This document shows, in pieces, positions 12,807 to 25,469 of a stretch of DNA of 53,189 nucleotides. Numbering within the stretch: the first letter of the stretch is position 1; every line of letters begins with the position of its first letter. The DNA is from Glomus cerebriforme (Eukaryota > Glomeromycota > Glomeromycetes > Glomerales > Glomeraceae), in assembly GCA_003550305.1 (NCBI GenBank), contig QKYT01000039.1, forward strand, positions 208,190-261,378. The letters run 5' to 3'. Under the pieces are notes generated by a model, which was not told the DNA's origin, did no database searches, and was given only the letters and a program-made list of their open reading frames with translations. A program made the translations under genes and the position numbers.

Positions 12807-14162
12807 TCATCTTGTGATGAACAAGCTTGTCATCAACACAGCAAGATCTTCTTTTGCCAAACATGTTGGACACATGTCATAATCACATCGTTGACATCTT
12901 AAACGTCTTCCATAATAATACTTTCCACATTCGTCACAACTCCACATTCCCGATGATTGCGCGTAACGAAGAGGATGACGATTTCGACAGCGACTCTCGG
13001 GTTTACATTCTTCTCCAGACTTACAATGGCTAGAACAGGCATCGAAATTGCAAGTTACACAATGATATTGAGACGACTATGCATAGAATTTATAAAAAAA
13101 AAAAAAAAAGGAAATTCAAATGTCAGGAGAGATGTTTTAATGTTTTTTTTTTTAAAAAAAAAGCTATAAAAAAAGCTCACCGATGTCAGACCATCTTTTC
13201 CACATACGTCACACCACCATTCATCTCTTCGTTGCTTCTTTTTCAAGTCATGACCTGCAAAACATTGAGGCGGTGGTGGAGATATTATACTATTCATGGA
13301 TCCAGACACATCGATCAAAAGAGCATAATCAATCGCTACTTGGCTGAGATTTCTGTGTCTTTGAATTTCAGCCCATGACGCGGAATAGTTACCAACAGAA
13401 AGATTTCCGAGCGAAAGAGATAAAGAAGTAGTAATTTTATGAGCGATAGTTAAGAATACAAGTTCAAGAAGGTAAAAATCTTTGACGGGAAAGTAGATAA
13501 AGTTTCCAGCAGTGGACATCTGATTTTATTGAAATGAAGAAACTAATATTATTTACTTTTAAAAATATTGATACAATATATTTTGTTTCAAAGGAAATAA
13601 AATGAAACTAAATTAAGAAAAAGAATGGTATAGTACCTGTTCCATCTTCGCTGAATCCACATCATCTCCAACACCGACGACAAATAAGAAGTTACTGGAT
13701 TCTTTAGTAAATAAACGAGATATTTCTTCAGCGCATTTTTTAAAACTTCTACTACTTCGATTGTCATCGCCATCAGTTACGACAACCAAAATCCAAGGAC
13801 GAGTTCGGTCGCCATTACGATGGAAGGTTCTTACAACGTCAACCATACTATCGTAGAGACGAGTACCACCATCGACATAATTTCTTATCCCGTTAAGAGA
13901 ACGATAAAGTGATGCTTCATCTTTGGTAAAATTCTTAATACATAAATAAAAAGAATGTTGAAAAAAGGGTAAGGTACTGTATATAAAGATAAAAACTTCA
14001 AAAAAGATCATCATTTACCTGTCTTACTACCATAGAGTCGTTAAATGTCGCAATACATCCACGATCCAATCCATCACGATGTAAATTCTTTATAAGTTCG
14101 TTACTTGCCTTTATAGCTGCGTTAATTTGTGTATTTTGAGGATTATAAATTTGGATCTCCAT
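12807..14162 (-). CDS. Circularly permuted vWA-like domain protein with C-terminal zinc-binding modules
   Basis: Four exons, all with phase-0 introns: 14162-14019, 13933-13637, 13519-13181, 13076-12807; 349 aa. Metal-ion-dependent adhesion-site (MIDAS) motifs of a von Willebrand A domain are present but in an unusual order. The protein opens with what is normally helix 1 and strand 2 (INAAIKASNELIKNL, RGCIATFND), then the MIDAS threonine in GGTRLYDSM (about residue 72), then LVVVTDGDDN (Asp about 102) and FLFVVGVGDD. The strand-1 motif YALLIDVSGSM, normally first, comes last at about 207-222. Next come two Cys/His modules: CFAGHDL...WWCDVCGKDGL...YHCVTCNFDAC, and RHPLRY...WSCDECGKYYY...CQRCDYDMC, resembling DC1/ZZ-type fingers. 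This suggests a cytoplasmic protein-binding scaffold; the partner is unknown. No upstream exon carrying a second DxSxS motif was found. Confidence 0.82.
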
Positions 14163-17005
14163 TCTTTTGCTGTGTAAGAGTTGGTTTATTGATTTAAATA
14201 CAAGAAAACTTTTAAGTACAGTATGTGGTCTGAAATTTTGTAGAGCGATTTTATAGAGTCTTATTTATTTTATTGCCGCGTACCATATGATAATCCTTTT
14301 TTAACAAAGACCTTTGAATCCATGCGTTTCAAAATATTACAATTTTGGAAAGTATATGTTGAATTTCTAATTAAAGAAAATATTACTTTTCTGTAATTTG
14401 TAGGATTTATTTTTAACTTATTGTCGCGTTACCATATGAAAACCTTTTTAAGATAAGTTTATGAAACTTCTTGAAACAGTGGCGGTTCAAAATACATAAT
14501 TTTTTTTTCTTTATAATTAAAGCAATTAATTAAAGAAACAAGAACATATGGTAAAATTTTGCATCAATTTATACAAATAACAAAGTCCAGAGCTATTTGT
14601 TTAAATAATTTAGACGAGGTGATCAACATCTCTTTATTTTATTACCACTTTTGTTTCTTTACGTCTAACTTTGTACATAATTTTGTTTTGAAAAATTTGT
14701 GTAATTTTAAAATTAATAAAAATTAAGAGTACAAACATGGAAAGAAAATAATGAAGATAAAATCGAGGATATCTTTAAAGAATTATCATTCAAAAAAGTG
14801 TTAGGTGATGATTGACGTATTTGAAACCAATAAAAAAAAATATTTTCACATGTTACAATTTAAACACATTCCTAATTTAAACGTTTGTTTTGTTGCTCTT
14901 TGATTTTGTTACCAAAATAACGTTATATTATAATAACGGCAGATCAGTAAACATTATGCGAAATTCTCCCAAAATAGAATCCAATATGCCATGGATTATA
15001 TAACCATACCTTTAGATGCAGTCGAAAATTCTTGACAGCACGACGTTACAGCGTATGTTGAATTAAAAACGCCGTAACTGTCAATATTAAAGCCATAATT
15101 AATTTCGTATTACAATTCTGACAGCAACTATAAACTCATCCAGGTTTGTACCATAAAAAATTTTCTTGTTTCAAAATCAAATAATAGAGAGAGAGACTTA
15201 AATAATAATAAAGAATGTACATACTGTACCTATAAATACATTATATATTCAATTTGAGTTAAACCATTCTTAAGTCTTTAACTGAGCGAATTTCATTGTT
15301 TAATTCATAGTTTTCGATGAATTATTAAATGATACAATTTAATAGAGTAGCACTTTGGAACATAATCACGATTTTAAAAATTTATTAAAATGAATTATGG
15401 GAAGCTGCTAAAAATATATTTTTGAAAGTTCAAAAGAACCATCTTATAGAATGTATATATATTTTGTTAGCGGCTAAATTAAATTTTAAATTAACAATTT
15501 ATGAAGTTCTCAAGTTATAAAAGTCATTAGGATCTTAATTCATCTATACTAAAGATGCTAAATTTCTATAACGTGTCATATATCAATGTTTTCATTTGAG
15601 CAAATTATGTTTGGAATTATTTTAAAGAACCAATTTTATAAACACGTTTTCATTATCACAATTTTATTTAAAATAGAAATTTTATATATTTATTTAAGTA
15701 ATTTATTAGTCAGGATTCGGAAATGGAGATTATTCCCAATCCTGCTTGTATCATGTGATTCTATATCGACATAATGCAGGCCAGAACTATAGTACTGGCC
15801 AACATTACAATACAACTCATTAATTACAAAGAATTCAATGATAACATAAAATATAAAATCGAGTCAGTCACACAATCTGATTGGCTCGGATATAAACACG
15901 CCATTTTAGAGTTTTTGAACCCAAGAACTCTAATATAAATGGACGATTATTTATCATTATTCATTATTCTCAATGAGACTAAAAACAATTTAAATCCAAA
16001 AAAAATTATTTCTGTTATTGGATTTTTGTGTTGCTAAAATTTGATATGACTGATTATGCATAGCATAATATTAGGCCAGTTTTTGATGTAACCTGAACGA
16101 CTGTTTTTGAACTGGTTTATTAGATATAGATCGATAAGCATTTGTCAGATTGATTATCACGTGATATGAACAAAAAACCAATAAATAAGCACAAATTTTT
16201 TTGAAATCAGTTGATATCATTTAAAACAAAAAAAATTTTTTTTTTTTTTTTTTTTTTTTTGAAATCTTCTTTTTAATAAACAATAAACAAACACAAAAAC
16301 AAGAATCTTTTTTAATAAATGACATTATTTCGATTTTTTTTTTTTGATAATCTTATACTGACATAACAGATAATGATGATTAATTAATAAAACACTAAAC
16401 TCTATCTTGTACAAAACTTGTTTTATCCATTATATCCGAAACAAAGGATACAAACCTTATCCTTTAACAGTTAAAAGAAAGAAAAAAAATTTTTTTTATG
16501 AATTAGATTTGGTCTGTGATAACAGATAACTCTTTTTACATAATGATTTACAAACCTTTGAAATCTCATTTTTTTTTCATCGATAAGAGATCTATTACCT
16601 AAATTATACTAATTTGTGGGAATAAAACACACAAAGGAATTTCTTTTTGGTCATGTGAAAATATCATATATAATGAACATATTTCCAGGTTTTGGGTGTC
16701 AATCAGTACCCAAATTACCTGAATTGGTAATTATTGATGAATCTTATGATCATTCACTTCCCCTTTTTGAGTTGATAACCTTAAATTGTTTGTTTACGTC
16801 GCATTCATTCTGAGTACACGACATACACGACAGGAGTATTATTTTTATTTAATAATTTCCCAAAACCCTTCTTAAAAAAAATTCTATACAACCAATTTTT
16901 TTTTTTTGGTAAATAATTAATTACTTTTACGAGATTTTTTTCTTCCCCTAAACAACCCAAAAAAAAACTTCACTTTTTTATTTCGATAAAGAAAATATTT
17001 TAAAA
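14163..17005. other. Intergenic region between divergent vWA and RdRp genes
   Basis: About 2.8 kb carrying the promoters of both neighbours. It contains a 40-bp imperfect direct repeat (listed separately), a 22-bp near-palindrome GGCCAG...CTGGCC at about 15780-15801, and long poly-T runs around 16238-16260. A 65-codon open frame at 16616-16813 has no recognisable coding character. Confidence 0.5.
14270..14455. repeat. Pair of ~40-bp direct repeats upstream of the vWA gene
   Basis: Copy one (about 14270-14310) contains CGCGTACCATATGATAATCC. Copy two (about 14417-14455) contains CGCGTTACCATATGAAAACC. Both start TTATTG(C/T)CGCG and run into a poly-T stretch, and are separated by roughly 100 bp. 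They lie 100-300 bp upstream of the vWA start codon, so they could be promoter elements or a small local duplication. Confidence 0.5.
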
Positions 17006-20000
17006 ATGAGTGACTCACCTAATGACTGGGCTTACAAATTTATATTGACATCTTCACGCCGGCTTGAGGCGGCTACAAAGAGTTTTTCAGGTCGTACAAA
17101 TCCAAAAGAAATATTTGTTACGTCTGATCAGAGGCACTATATGTATGAAATTGTGAAGACTGATCCAGAATTACTGGAGAATACGATACGTCAGTTCATA
17201 AGAGACGTTAAATCAACGGAAAATAATGTCACAAATATTGCAAAGTTACGTGACATATTCACGGAAATTTTAATTGGCGCGTATGTTAATTCATCGGGAT
17301 ATAGCGATGAAGATGAGGAATGGCTTAGCCAAAGTGATTCCTATTATTCACCTCTTTCTTCTCCTATCTCTTCAAGTTCTAAATCTTCATCACGACAACC
17401 AAAGATACAACCAAAAATCGAACCAAGAGTTGAAAATATTTGGATCACAAAAACAAATTATTCAACAAAAATTCCAAGAGATTACGAAAATTATTTAGAA
17501 GGTATCACCTTCTTAGGAAAATATGAGATTATTAGGTTATTAAAACCTTTTGGCCCCATTGAACCAACAAATATGTTATGGAACCAAATATCATACGGTA
17601 CGGCGGTTCACGAGTTTTTACATGAAGAATGTAAAAAATATTACCATAATCATCCTAATTATTATAGTGAAATGTCAAAAATTATTAATAAAAATCTCTC
17701 TCGTGTTTGGACTTTAAGTTCAAAAAAATTCCCTCCAATTGGTTCCAGATCTCATGTGATGTATTCGGGGGATATAGTATTTAAAGATGATCAATTAGTC
17801 TTATCGTTAAATCCTCCAAAGATTGGTATCTCAAAGAGATATTACCGATTATTTTCATCGGAAAGATTTTTGCATCTAAAAATCAATATGGATATGAATA
17901 GCTTGGATAATAACCAAAGGTCAAGGTTAAAAGAATTATTATTACGTCCTTTACCATTAGCGGGAAGGATATACAAGTTTTTATATGGTAAATCAGATAC
18001 TATATATTATTTTGCAACAAGTGGATCAGACCTTCCTAATGTTATATCAATTAGGGAAGTTCTAGATTATAATTTGCCATTAGAATTAAATAGAGATACT
18101 ACATTGGCCAAATTTTATTCTAGAATATCTTTAGGATTTTCTAATTCCACTCCCACAATTATATTTAAACCAAATGAGGTTTATCATGTAGAGGATATTG
18201 AGTGTAATAAGGATTACAGTTTCACCGATGGATGTTCGGCAATATCCATAGCCGCTATGAAGGAAGTAGCCGATGTTTTAGGACTTGAAGAAACTCCTTC
18301 CGCTCTTCAAGGTAGAATTGGAGGTTCAAAGGGGATTTGGTATATCGAACCACGCAAAGACACTACTGGAGCAAAGTGGATCGAGTTGAGAAAATCTCAA
18401 ACCAAATACAATGTAACTAATAATCCTCATTTACGTACATTGGAGGTTTTAAGTGTTGTCTCACCCCCCAAAAACCCAGGAACTCTTAATGGACAATTAA
18501 TTCGAGTTTTACTCGAAGGTGGAGTTTCTGTTGATATCTTTCTTAGGATTGTAAAAAATTTCATCGAAAAGGCCAAATCACAAGTTGTTGGTTGTGATGA
18601 TCCTCATATTTTAATAAATTGGGTTACAAACATCACCAACGTTATGAAAAAGAGATTGGAAATTTTCAATCAAGACACTTCAGATGATGGATCTGGTAAC
18701 GGGGATATATCAGGATTTCCAACTTTTCCTTCTGAACAATGTATTCAGTTACTACAAGCGGGATTTGTTCCTTCAACTTGCCCATTTTTGGCAAAAAAAT
18801 TAAAAGCGGTGCTGTTATTAACTTTAAAATCCCTATTCAATAAGTTTCGTATTGAAGTCCCATTATCTCGCGTGTTATTATGTATTGCCGATCCGACTGA
18901 AACATTGGAACCGGGAACGGTTTTTATTCAATTGGATAAGGAAGCAGGACGAGATGAACGTACCGGACTTCCTTTTGGTATTATTGAAGATTACGTCATA
19001 CTAGCGAGAAATCCATCTACATTACCTTCTGATATTATGAAGGTCAAAGCAGTTAAAAACATACATTTAAATATGTATTATAATGTGGTGGTATTTCCCG
19101 TAAAAGCTGAAAAAGGGGATATTCCATTAGTGGCTCATTTGAGTGGCGGAGATTACGATGGTGATAAAGTAAGTATAGAATTTCTCCATTTTATTTATTT
19201 ATTTAAAAAAAAATTATTTATTTTTATTCATATATAATATTCTCACATACATAGATCTTCTGTTGTTGGGATCCTTCGATCGTAAAAAACTTTAAAAATG
19301 CACGCCTTCAGCCAATAAGCTCTAGAGTTGAAAATGCTTTCATAAAAAATGAGATGACCCTAGATAAATTATTGTTATCTACAAGACCCGATGAGATTGA
19401 AGCAAGGTTACAAGAAGTCATTATAGAAAATTATTTTAAAGATTTAGAACCAACACTAGGTCTTTATGATCGATGGCATAGGCTTCAATCATCTAATTAC
19501 GGACTTTCTGATGAAACCTCAATTTATCTCGCACAAATGTGTGCAAAACTTGTTGACGCTACAAAACAAGGACTCACAATTTTACCAAGTGTCCAACAAC
19601 GAGATAATGAAATATTCAGAAAGCTTCCTGTTCCTTATTGGATGGATAAAGATAACAAATGTCGAAATCGACTAGAAAATCTGGGAGCCATGGATTATAT
19701 ATATATGGAAATAGAAAAATATATGAAGGAGATAAGCAGTAAAGATTTTCAAGTGGCAAAGATAACCCAAGATCCAGATCCTCACATCAACGAATTTTGG
19801 AACAATGAATTCGATAGAGCTCGGCGAATGGAAGGAGAAGAAGGTTTAGCATATAAAAATGACCTAAACCTTATTTATGGTAGTTCATCAGAGATAATAA
19901 AAATGTATAACACACAATATCGAAATATTTTTGATGATGATCAAGATCGTGATCGTGAACAATCATCAAAACCAGCCAATTCTAAGAATGAAAAATTTAA

Positions 20001-20334
20001 AGGGGTAGATCACGAATTTTTGAAAAGATTTCTAAATAATCCGCCCGTTGAAAAATATCAAAGCAGCATCTTTAAATTTTTGAAAGGTAGAGGTCCGTTA
20101 ACTCTTGAAAACATAGATCCACTAACTATGTTCGAGTTACAGTTAAAGGCAGCTGCTCTTTATATTGCTTCAATAAAAAGAAAACCTGCCGGACAAGACT
20201 GTTGGGTTATCGCATTTAGAGTTTTATGTAACATAAAATCTCAAATGATAGATAAAGATGTTCTAGGAGGGCCAAGATCAATCATCGATGATGTTTGGCA
20301 ATCAATGAAAATTGATAGAAAGTGGATAAAATAG
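17006..20334 (+). CDS. RNA-dependent RNA polymerase (QDE-1/RDR family)
   Basis: Two exons, 17006-19168 and 19255-20334, joined in frame through GDYDGDK|IFCCWD; 1080 aa. This cellular RdRp copies single-stranded RNA into double-stranded RNA that Dicer cuts to small RNAs. The catalytic DxDGD motif is intact as SGGDYDGD at residues about 713-720. It is preceded by family blocks: VLLCIADPTETLEPGTVF at about 622-640 and VVVFPVKAEKGDIPLVAHL. A serine-rich stretch at about residues 95-130 separates a divergent N-terminus from the conserved core. Length fits fungal and plant relatives (roughly 1000-1400 aa). The single intron directly follows the active-site motif. It may be one of several paralogues in these fungi. 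It converges with the acyl-CoA oxidase gene. Confidence 0.94.
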
Positions 20335-21174
20335 TGAGAGATTAAAATAATAATTACTGTATATAGCTATATATAGACTTCTACATTAATTAATATTAAT
20401 TTTATTAATTTTAAAAAAAATTTTGGATCCGTTATTTTACAATTTCTCTACGCAATAATTTTAATAGTAAATAATAAAATTAATGAAAATATAACGCGTT
20501 GTTGAAAATACTGTATATAGACATTAAAATAAGTTAGAGCCACAAACAATAGCACAATCTAAAAAAATAAAATAAATGAATAAAGAGAACATGTTAATAA
20601 AATGTTTTTTAAAAAGAAAGTTTTCAAAGTTTAATTCACCAATGTACTTTTCATCATTTTTTCTCTCTCCTTTCTGGTTATTGTAAACCTAACGACGTAA
20701 ATTGACGAATAAAAATTGTTGTTTTGACTATTTTGATGTTACACGCCAAATTCTAGACCCGGCTATAGTACTTATCAAGTTTGTCAAAACATTTCGTATA
20801 ATTTAGTTTTCTTTTACACAACAGTTTGATATTTATTTTAAATTATAAAATGGACGAATAAAATCATTATTGTAACTATTTAACGCACCATGTAAAAATG
20901 TTCGAACATACATATATAAGTAGCACGTTTTTTTTAAAACCCGGAAACTAATCTAGGCAATTCAAAAAAAAAAAAAAAAAAATTTCTCGCGTCAGAATTC
21001 TTTGGGTCGATGGACTTATCACAAGAATGGTGCTATCTAATAAATAATTTAAAAATCGAAAAAATTGAAAATATGTACAGTACATTACACAGGGATCCTA
21101 CCTAGTTATCACATGTTACACCCAACCTATATCCTCTGATATTATCAAAAAATTTATCCAATATTATAAATATC
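20335..21174. other. Convergent intergenic spacer
   Basis: About 840 bp between the 3' ends of the RdRp and acyl-CoA oxidase genes. AT-rich, with a long poly-A run near 20960-20980. No gene or RNA structure seen. Confidence 0.55.
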
Positions 21175-23999
21175 TTACAACTTTGACTTATTAATTCCTT
21201 TCAAATAATCTCCGTTATAAATACTTTTCATAACTTCATTGTATCCAACATATTCACCTCTTTCTTGAGCCAAATTTAAAGGATCCAATTTGGCCCAATT
21301 ATATAAAGTTTCATAAACATTACCATCGTATCTACCTATAGCACTATTCAACACATTATCACTAAATTCCCAAGCATCAACCAAACCGATAGCATCGGGC
21401 CTAATTTTTTTTAAACAATTTTTGATACCAAATTCAAAAATTTCGATATGTTTGGAATTAAAATAATTATCTAATAAAAATTCTCCAGAATATTTAATAA
21501 TAGTATTAGAATAAAATAAATTAATTAAAATTCTTAATATAGGATAAATATTTGGATAAGTTGATTTGATCGACTCTAGACCTTCATTCGCTGATGTTAT
21601 AATAATCTTATAACTAAACGCTCTTGATACATTAATTATATCGATCATATAATCAGATTTTGCTCCTTCATACCCTTGTGGATGAGTTCTTGAGGATTTT
21701 TCAAGATTTGATATAAGTTTTGCGAGAAGTTGTGTATGATGATGAGTAAGCGCCTTTATTTGTTCATTTGGGTCGGTTAATTCTTCCCATGTAGTTGCCT
21801 GACTACGTTCTGAAAGAATTCTCGAATAATCTTTAAGATAAGAGAGGGTTGCAGGAGTCGATCTACCGTTTTTGGCGTTTTCAAATGCTTTAATTAGATA
21901 ACGCCCCGTTTGAAGATAAAGAATCGTGTTGTCACCTAAAAAAAAAAAAAATATTCATTGGGTTAATGGGTTCAAAAAGATCTAAAAAATCGATTGACTT
22001 TGTTTTATTTTTTTTTATTACCTTCAACTATAGGGTTTTGAGCACAAGTTTCCACAACAGATGGAATACTAAACAAAGAGAAAAATGTTTTTTTGAATTG
22101 ATGTTCAAGTTCCAAAAAAAAAAATTTATTCTTGCACCAATCTTACCCACTAAAATGTGAATATCCATGACCTTAAAAAAAAAATAATTTAAATCAGATC
22201 GAAAGAATAAAATGACGCGGATATATGTAAAGAATAACTTACCACCACAAGCGAAAAGTGTGTCATTCATGGATTCCATAACCAAATTAGTACAAAGTGA
22301 TTTCAATCCCTAAAAAAAAAATTAGCGTAAATTTTCTTTTTTTTTAAAAAAAAAAAAAAAAATAATAATAAACAAAATATTTACATACTGAGGAAATAGC
22401 ATGAACATCTGCCATCAAACTAATATCACCTTCTTCAACTTTCTTTTTATTGATTTCGTATAAATCTCTCATCCATCTTCCAATAAAAGTAAAAGTATAA
22501 ATAATAGATAAACCATAAAACAGACGATGTTGCAGGTATTGATAATCCAATACTGTTAATTCATTAGGATTATTTTTCGTGTCGTTTCCTTGTTTTCTTA
22601 TAATAGAATACCGTATAGCGATACATAAAACTTTTGCCAAATAAAATGATGTTTGTTCAATAATATCTGCTCTACCAGCTACTAAAGTTCCATAAGCTGC
22701 TTTTGTATACGGTGGGGTCGAATATGTCCCATCCCTTGATACTTTGGAAAATTTCATTAACATTTGATCGCGTGGAATTCTTACATGAGTAAATCGAACA
22801 AATCCTAATTAATGATTTTTTAAACAAATTAGAAAGTATGTTCTTTAAGCAAAGACGGCTTCTGAAGAATAAAAAAAAAAAAGATCTTTATTGATAGATA
22901 CCATTATCGATGTTATTATAGCCGTATTTTGGACCAACGTCACCGATATCGATTCCTGGTAAAGGTTTATGATTCTCTCCACGTAATTGAACCAAGAACG
23001 GATGAACTCCATAATCTTTGCCATCGATTATTAAACGAGCAAATAAAGCTGCATGTGTACTAGTTCTTGCAATAGCACCAGGCCACCTAATTATCAATAA
23101 CCAACTTAGCAATTTTGATCAAATAAAAAATCAAGCGAAAAAGAAACAAACTCACCATTTAGTTGATGTTAACGTTGGAGAATGAATGTCAAATTCATCC
23201 TAAATTATTTTAAATTTAAATCAATTGAACAATGTATATATATATATACGGTTTTTTAAAATATTATAAAAATGAGATCTTACTGTTTCATGGATATAAG
23301 TTGCTGTTGTTTCCAACCTTCTAATATTGGATCCATGCCCCAATTCAGTCTGAGCATAACTAATAAAAATGTAAATTTTAGATATTTAAATAAATGACGA
23401 ACAAAGTCGAACAAATCACGATAAATACCATCCGAAAATTGCGTAATCCTTGGCCAGAGGTAACCATTTCTCCAATTGTTCTTGAGACATTTGACCTTCA
23501 AGAGTTGGAATAAATAAAAAATCATGCTACACAAAAGAAAATTTATATTGTAATAATTGTATTACGCATCTTGGTAACATACAACGAAAAAATAAAAATA
23601 AATTTAATTTAAATTACCATAATAGCCTGCAAGGATTCACCTGTTGATAACAAAAGAAAAATCCAATCCTCTCTTTCAATATTATATTGTTTTTTATATT
23701 GAATTAATTTTCTCAACTTTTCTAATGTTCTAACGTAATGTTTATCACGTGAAATAAAATTTCTATCTTCATTCTTGAACACTGGATTTTTATTTACATC
23801 CAATAATGAAAGTAGCCATCTTTTCTTTTCTATAACAAAAAAAATTTTAAAGATTATTTTGAATTATTTTAAAGGAATAACATGATCAAATAACTGATTG
23901 ATACATACTCGTTTCTTCAGGACCACCGAAAATGAATTGAGTTAATTCTTCCACGGGAAATGACACGCCTGAACGTTCTCTTGATAAATCGGATGACAT
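21175..23999 (-). CDS. Peroxisomal acyl-CoA oxidase
   Basis: Eleven exons: 23999-23909, 23829-23618, 23526-23429, 23359-23284, 23199-23156, 23086-22902, 22804-22389, 22309-22243, 22171-22147, 22068-22022, 21935-21175; 2022 nt, 673 aa, all junctions in frame. It catalyses the FAD-dependent first step of peroxisomal beta-oxidation (acyl-CoA to trans-2-enoyl-CoA plus hydrogen peroxide). Evidence is the family block YAQTELGHGSN at about 135-145, the WPGAIARTSTHA region, and CGGHGYSHFSG at about 395-405. The last is assembled from the end of exon 8, a 25-nt exon 9, and the start of exon 10. The C-terminus is NKSKL, a canonical PTS1 peroxisome signal. Length matches fungal and animal oxidases. Since arbuscular mycorrhizal fungi take fatty acids from the host plant, this enzyme probably helps burn them; that role is inferred. 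Confidence 0.95.
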
Positions 24000-25469
24000 C
24001 TTTGATTGTAATCATTAAAAATTATTATTATTATTTCCGCACTCGAATCAATTGATTATACAGTACTTTATAAATAACTAAAGATTACTTAGATATACGC
24101 AATGAAAACAATAACATAATTAAAAATTCTTTTAAAAAAAGTTACCTTAAGAATACAAAAAAAGTTGAGGAAGAAAAAAAAAGGGTGTTTAGAATAAGAA
24201 CGCGCTTATTTGCCTTAAATAGATTTTCTTGATACAACTTACAAATTTTTTTTTAAACCAGTGATGATCTACATATTATTTACTGCATACACGTGATTTT
24301 TCTTTTAATTAAAAATCTACAATCAACTAAATATAACAATATTTAACCATATTAAGAAAAACAAAATAATGATTGTATTATGATTGTATTCATTACCATT
24401 GTCTCTATTGTAATCGTAACTAACATCATCATCGCCATCCTCTTATATTCTCCTGGACTTCTTCTCTCTCTCTTTCTTCTTCCTTCCCTGTCAAGCTTGA
24501 AATATATCATTTAATTGAAGAACAATGTTATTAAAAATTTAAAATCGTTAAATATTCAACTGAGATAATGGAATGATCGTCCCCGCAGATATATATATAT
24601 ATTTCACAAAGACCACAATAAATCACATCATTCGAACTCTATCTTCTCGTCATTAGTTTGAATCCATTCGGTGCATGGAATACAAGGAAAAGAACATTTT
24701 TATTTACATCTGAAGTAAGTGACGTGATAAGAAAATTATTTTTTAAAAAAAAGATTTTTAATTTTTCGATAATGTTATTCTTCGTGTCACAAACTCTTGT
24801 TTTAATTTAATTTTTACCGCGTGATTTGCGTGATTTATAAATTTTTTTTTTTGATCAATATATATGGTAAAACCTTTAATAAATCTGAAAGTATAATATT
24901 TTCTTTTTTTTTTTTTTTTGATTCAAGGTAAGAAGGTAAGAAAGGCTTAATACTAATATTAAATGAAAGTTGTATAAATTTGTCAGACATACATACGCCG
25001 CAGCGGCCGGCCGTTTGATCAAATCTCGACGTTAAGAAAAGACGCGATATATATTATTAGCTGATGAAATAATCAGATAAAAATCCATTCCATAGATGAA
25101 ACTGGGTAATTAATGTAGAAGCTTTAGGAATAGACCCTAATTAACGAGAAAGAAAATTTTAAGTCGATCAATCAAGGAGATGACTCCTCAATTTTAATAT
25201 AAAATTACGAAATGGATAGGATACGATCATCCTCGCGAATCTTTCGATAACGCCAAGATTAGTTCGAATTTATAGATTTATACGAGAAATTTAATCTTTG
25301 AACAATATATTCGCCAAGATTAATTAGATTTATAAATTTTAACAGACTATCTTTATATATATATATATATATAATGTTCATTTTCATTAATGAAAATACA
25401 ATCAATATACAATAATAAAAATATGCAAACATTTATAAAAATATCAAAATAATAATATGAATAAAACTT
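24000..25469. other. Upstream region of acyl-CoA oxidase
   Basis: About 1.5 kb between the oxidase start and the 3' end of the F-box gene. It contains a pyrimidine-rich CT stretch at about 24450-24490, a GC patch CGGCCGGCCG near 25003-25015, two imperfect direct copies of CGCCAAGATTA (about 25251 and 25311), and a TA microsatellite at about 25352-25372. No gene seen. Confidence 0.5.

Noticed and set aside
13055..13378. Plus-strand open frames across the vWA gene
   Set aside because: They are antisense shadows of confirmed minus-strand exons and run through poly-A tracts.
15780..16085. Near-palindrome GGCCAG...CTGGCC and a related GGCCAG block about 290 bp away, as a possible element
   Set aside because: Only about 8-10 bp match convincingly and no flanking duplication was found.
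16616..16813. 65-codon open frame upstream of the RdRp
   Set aside because: No domain or signal, and it lies in the probable promoter of the RdRp gene.
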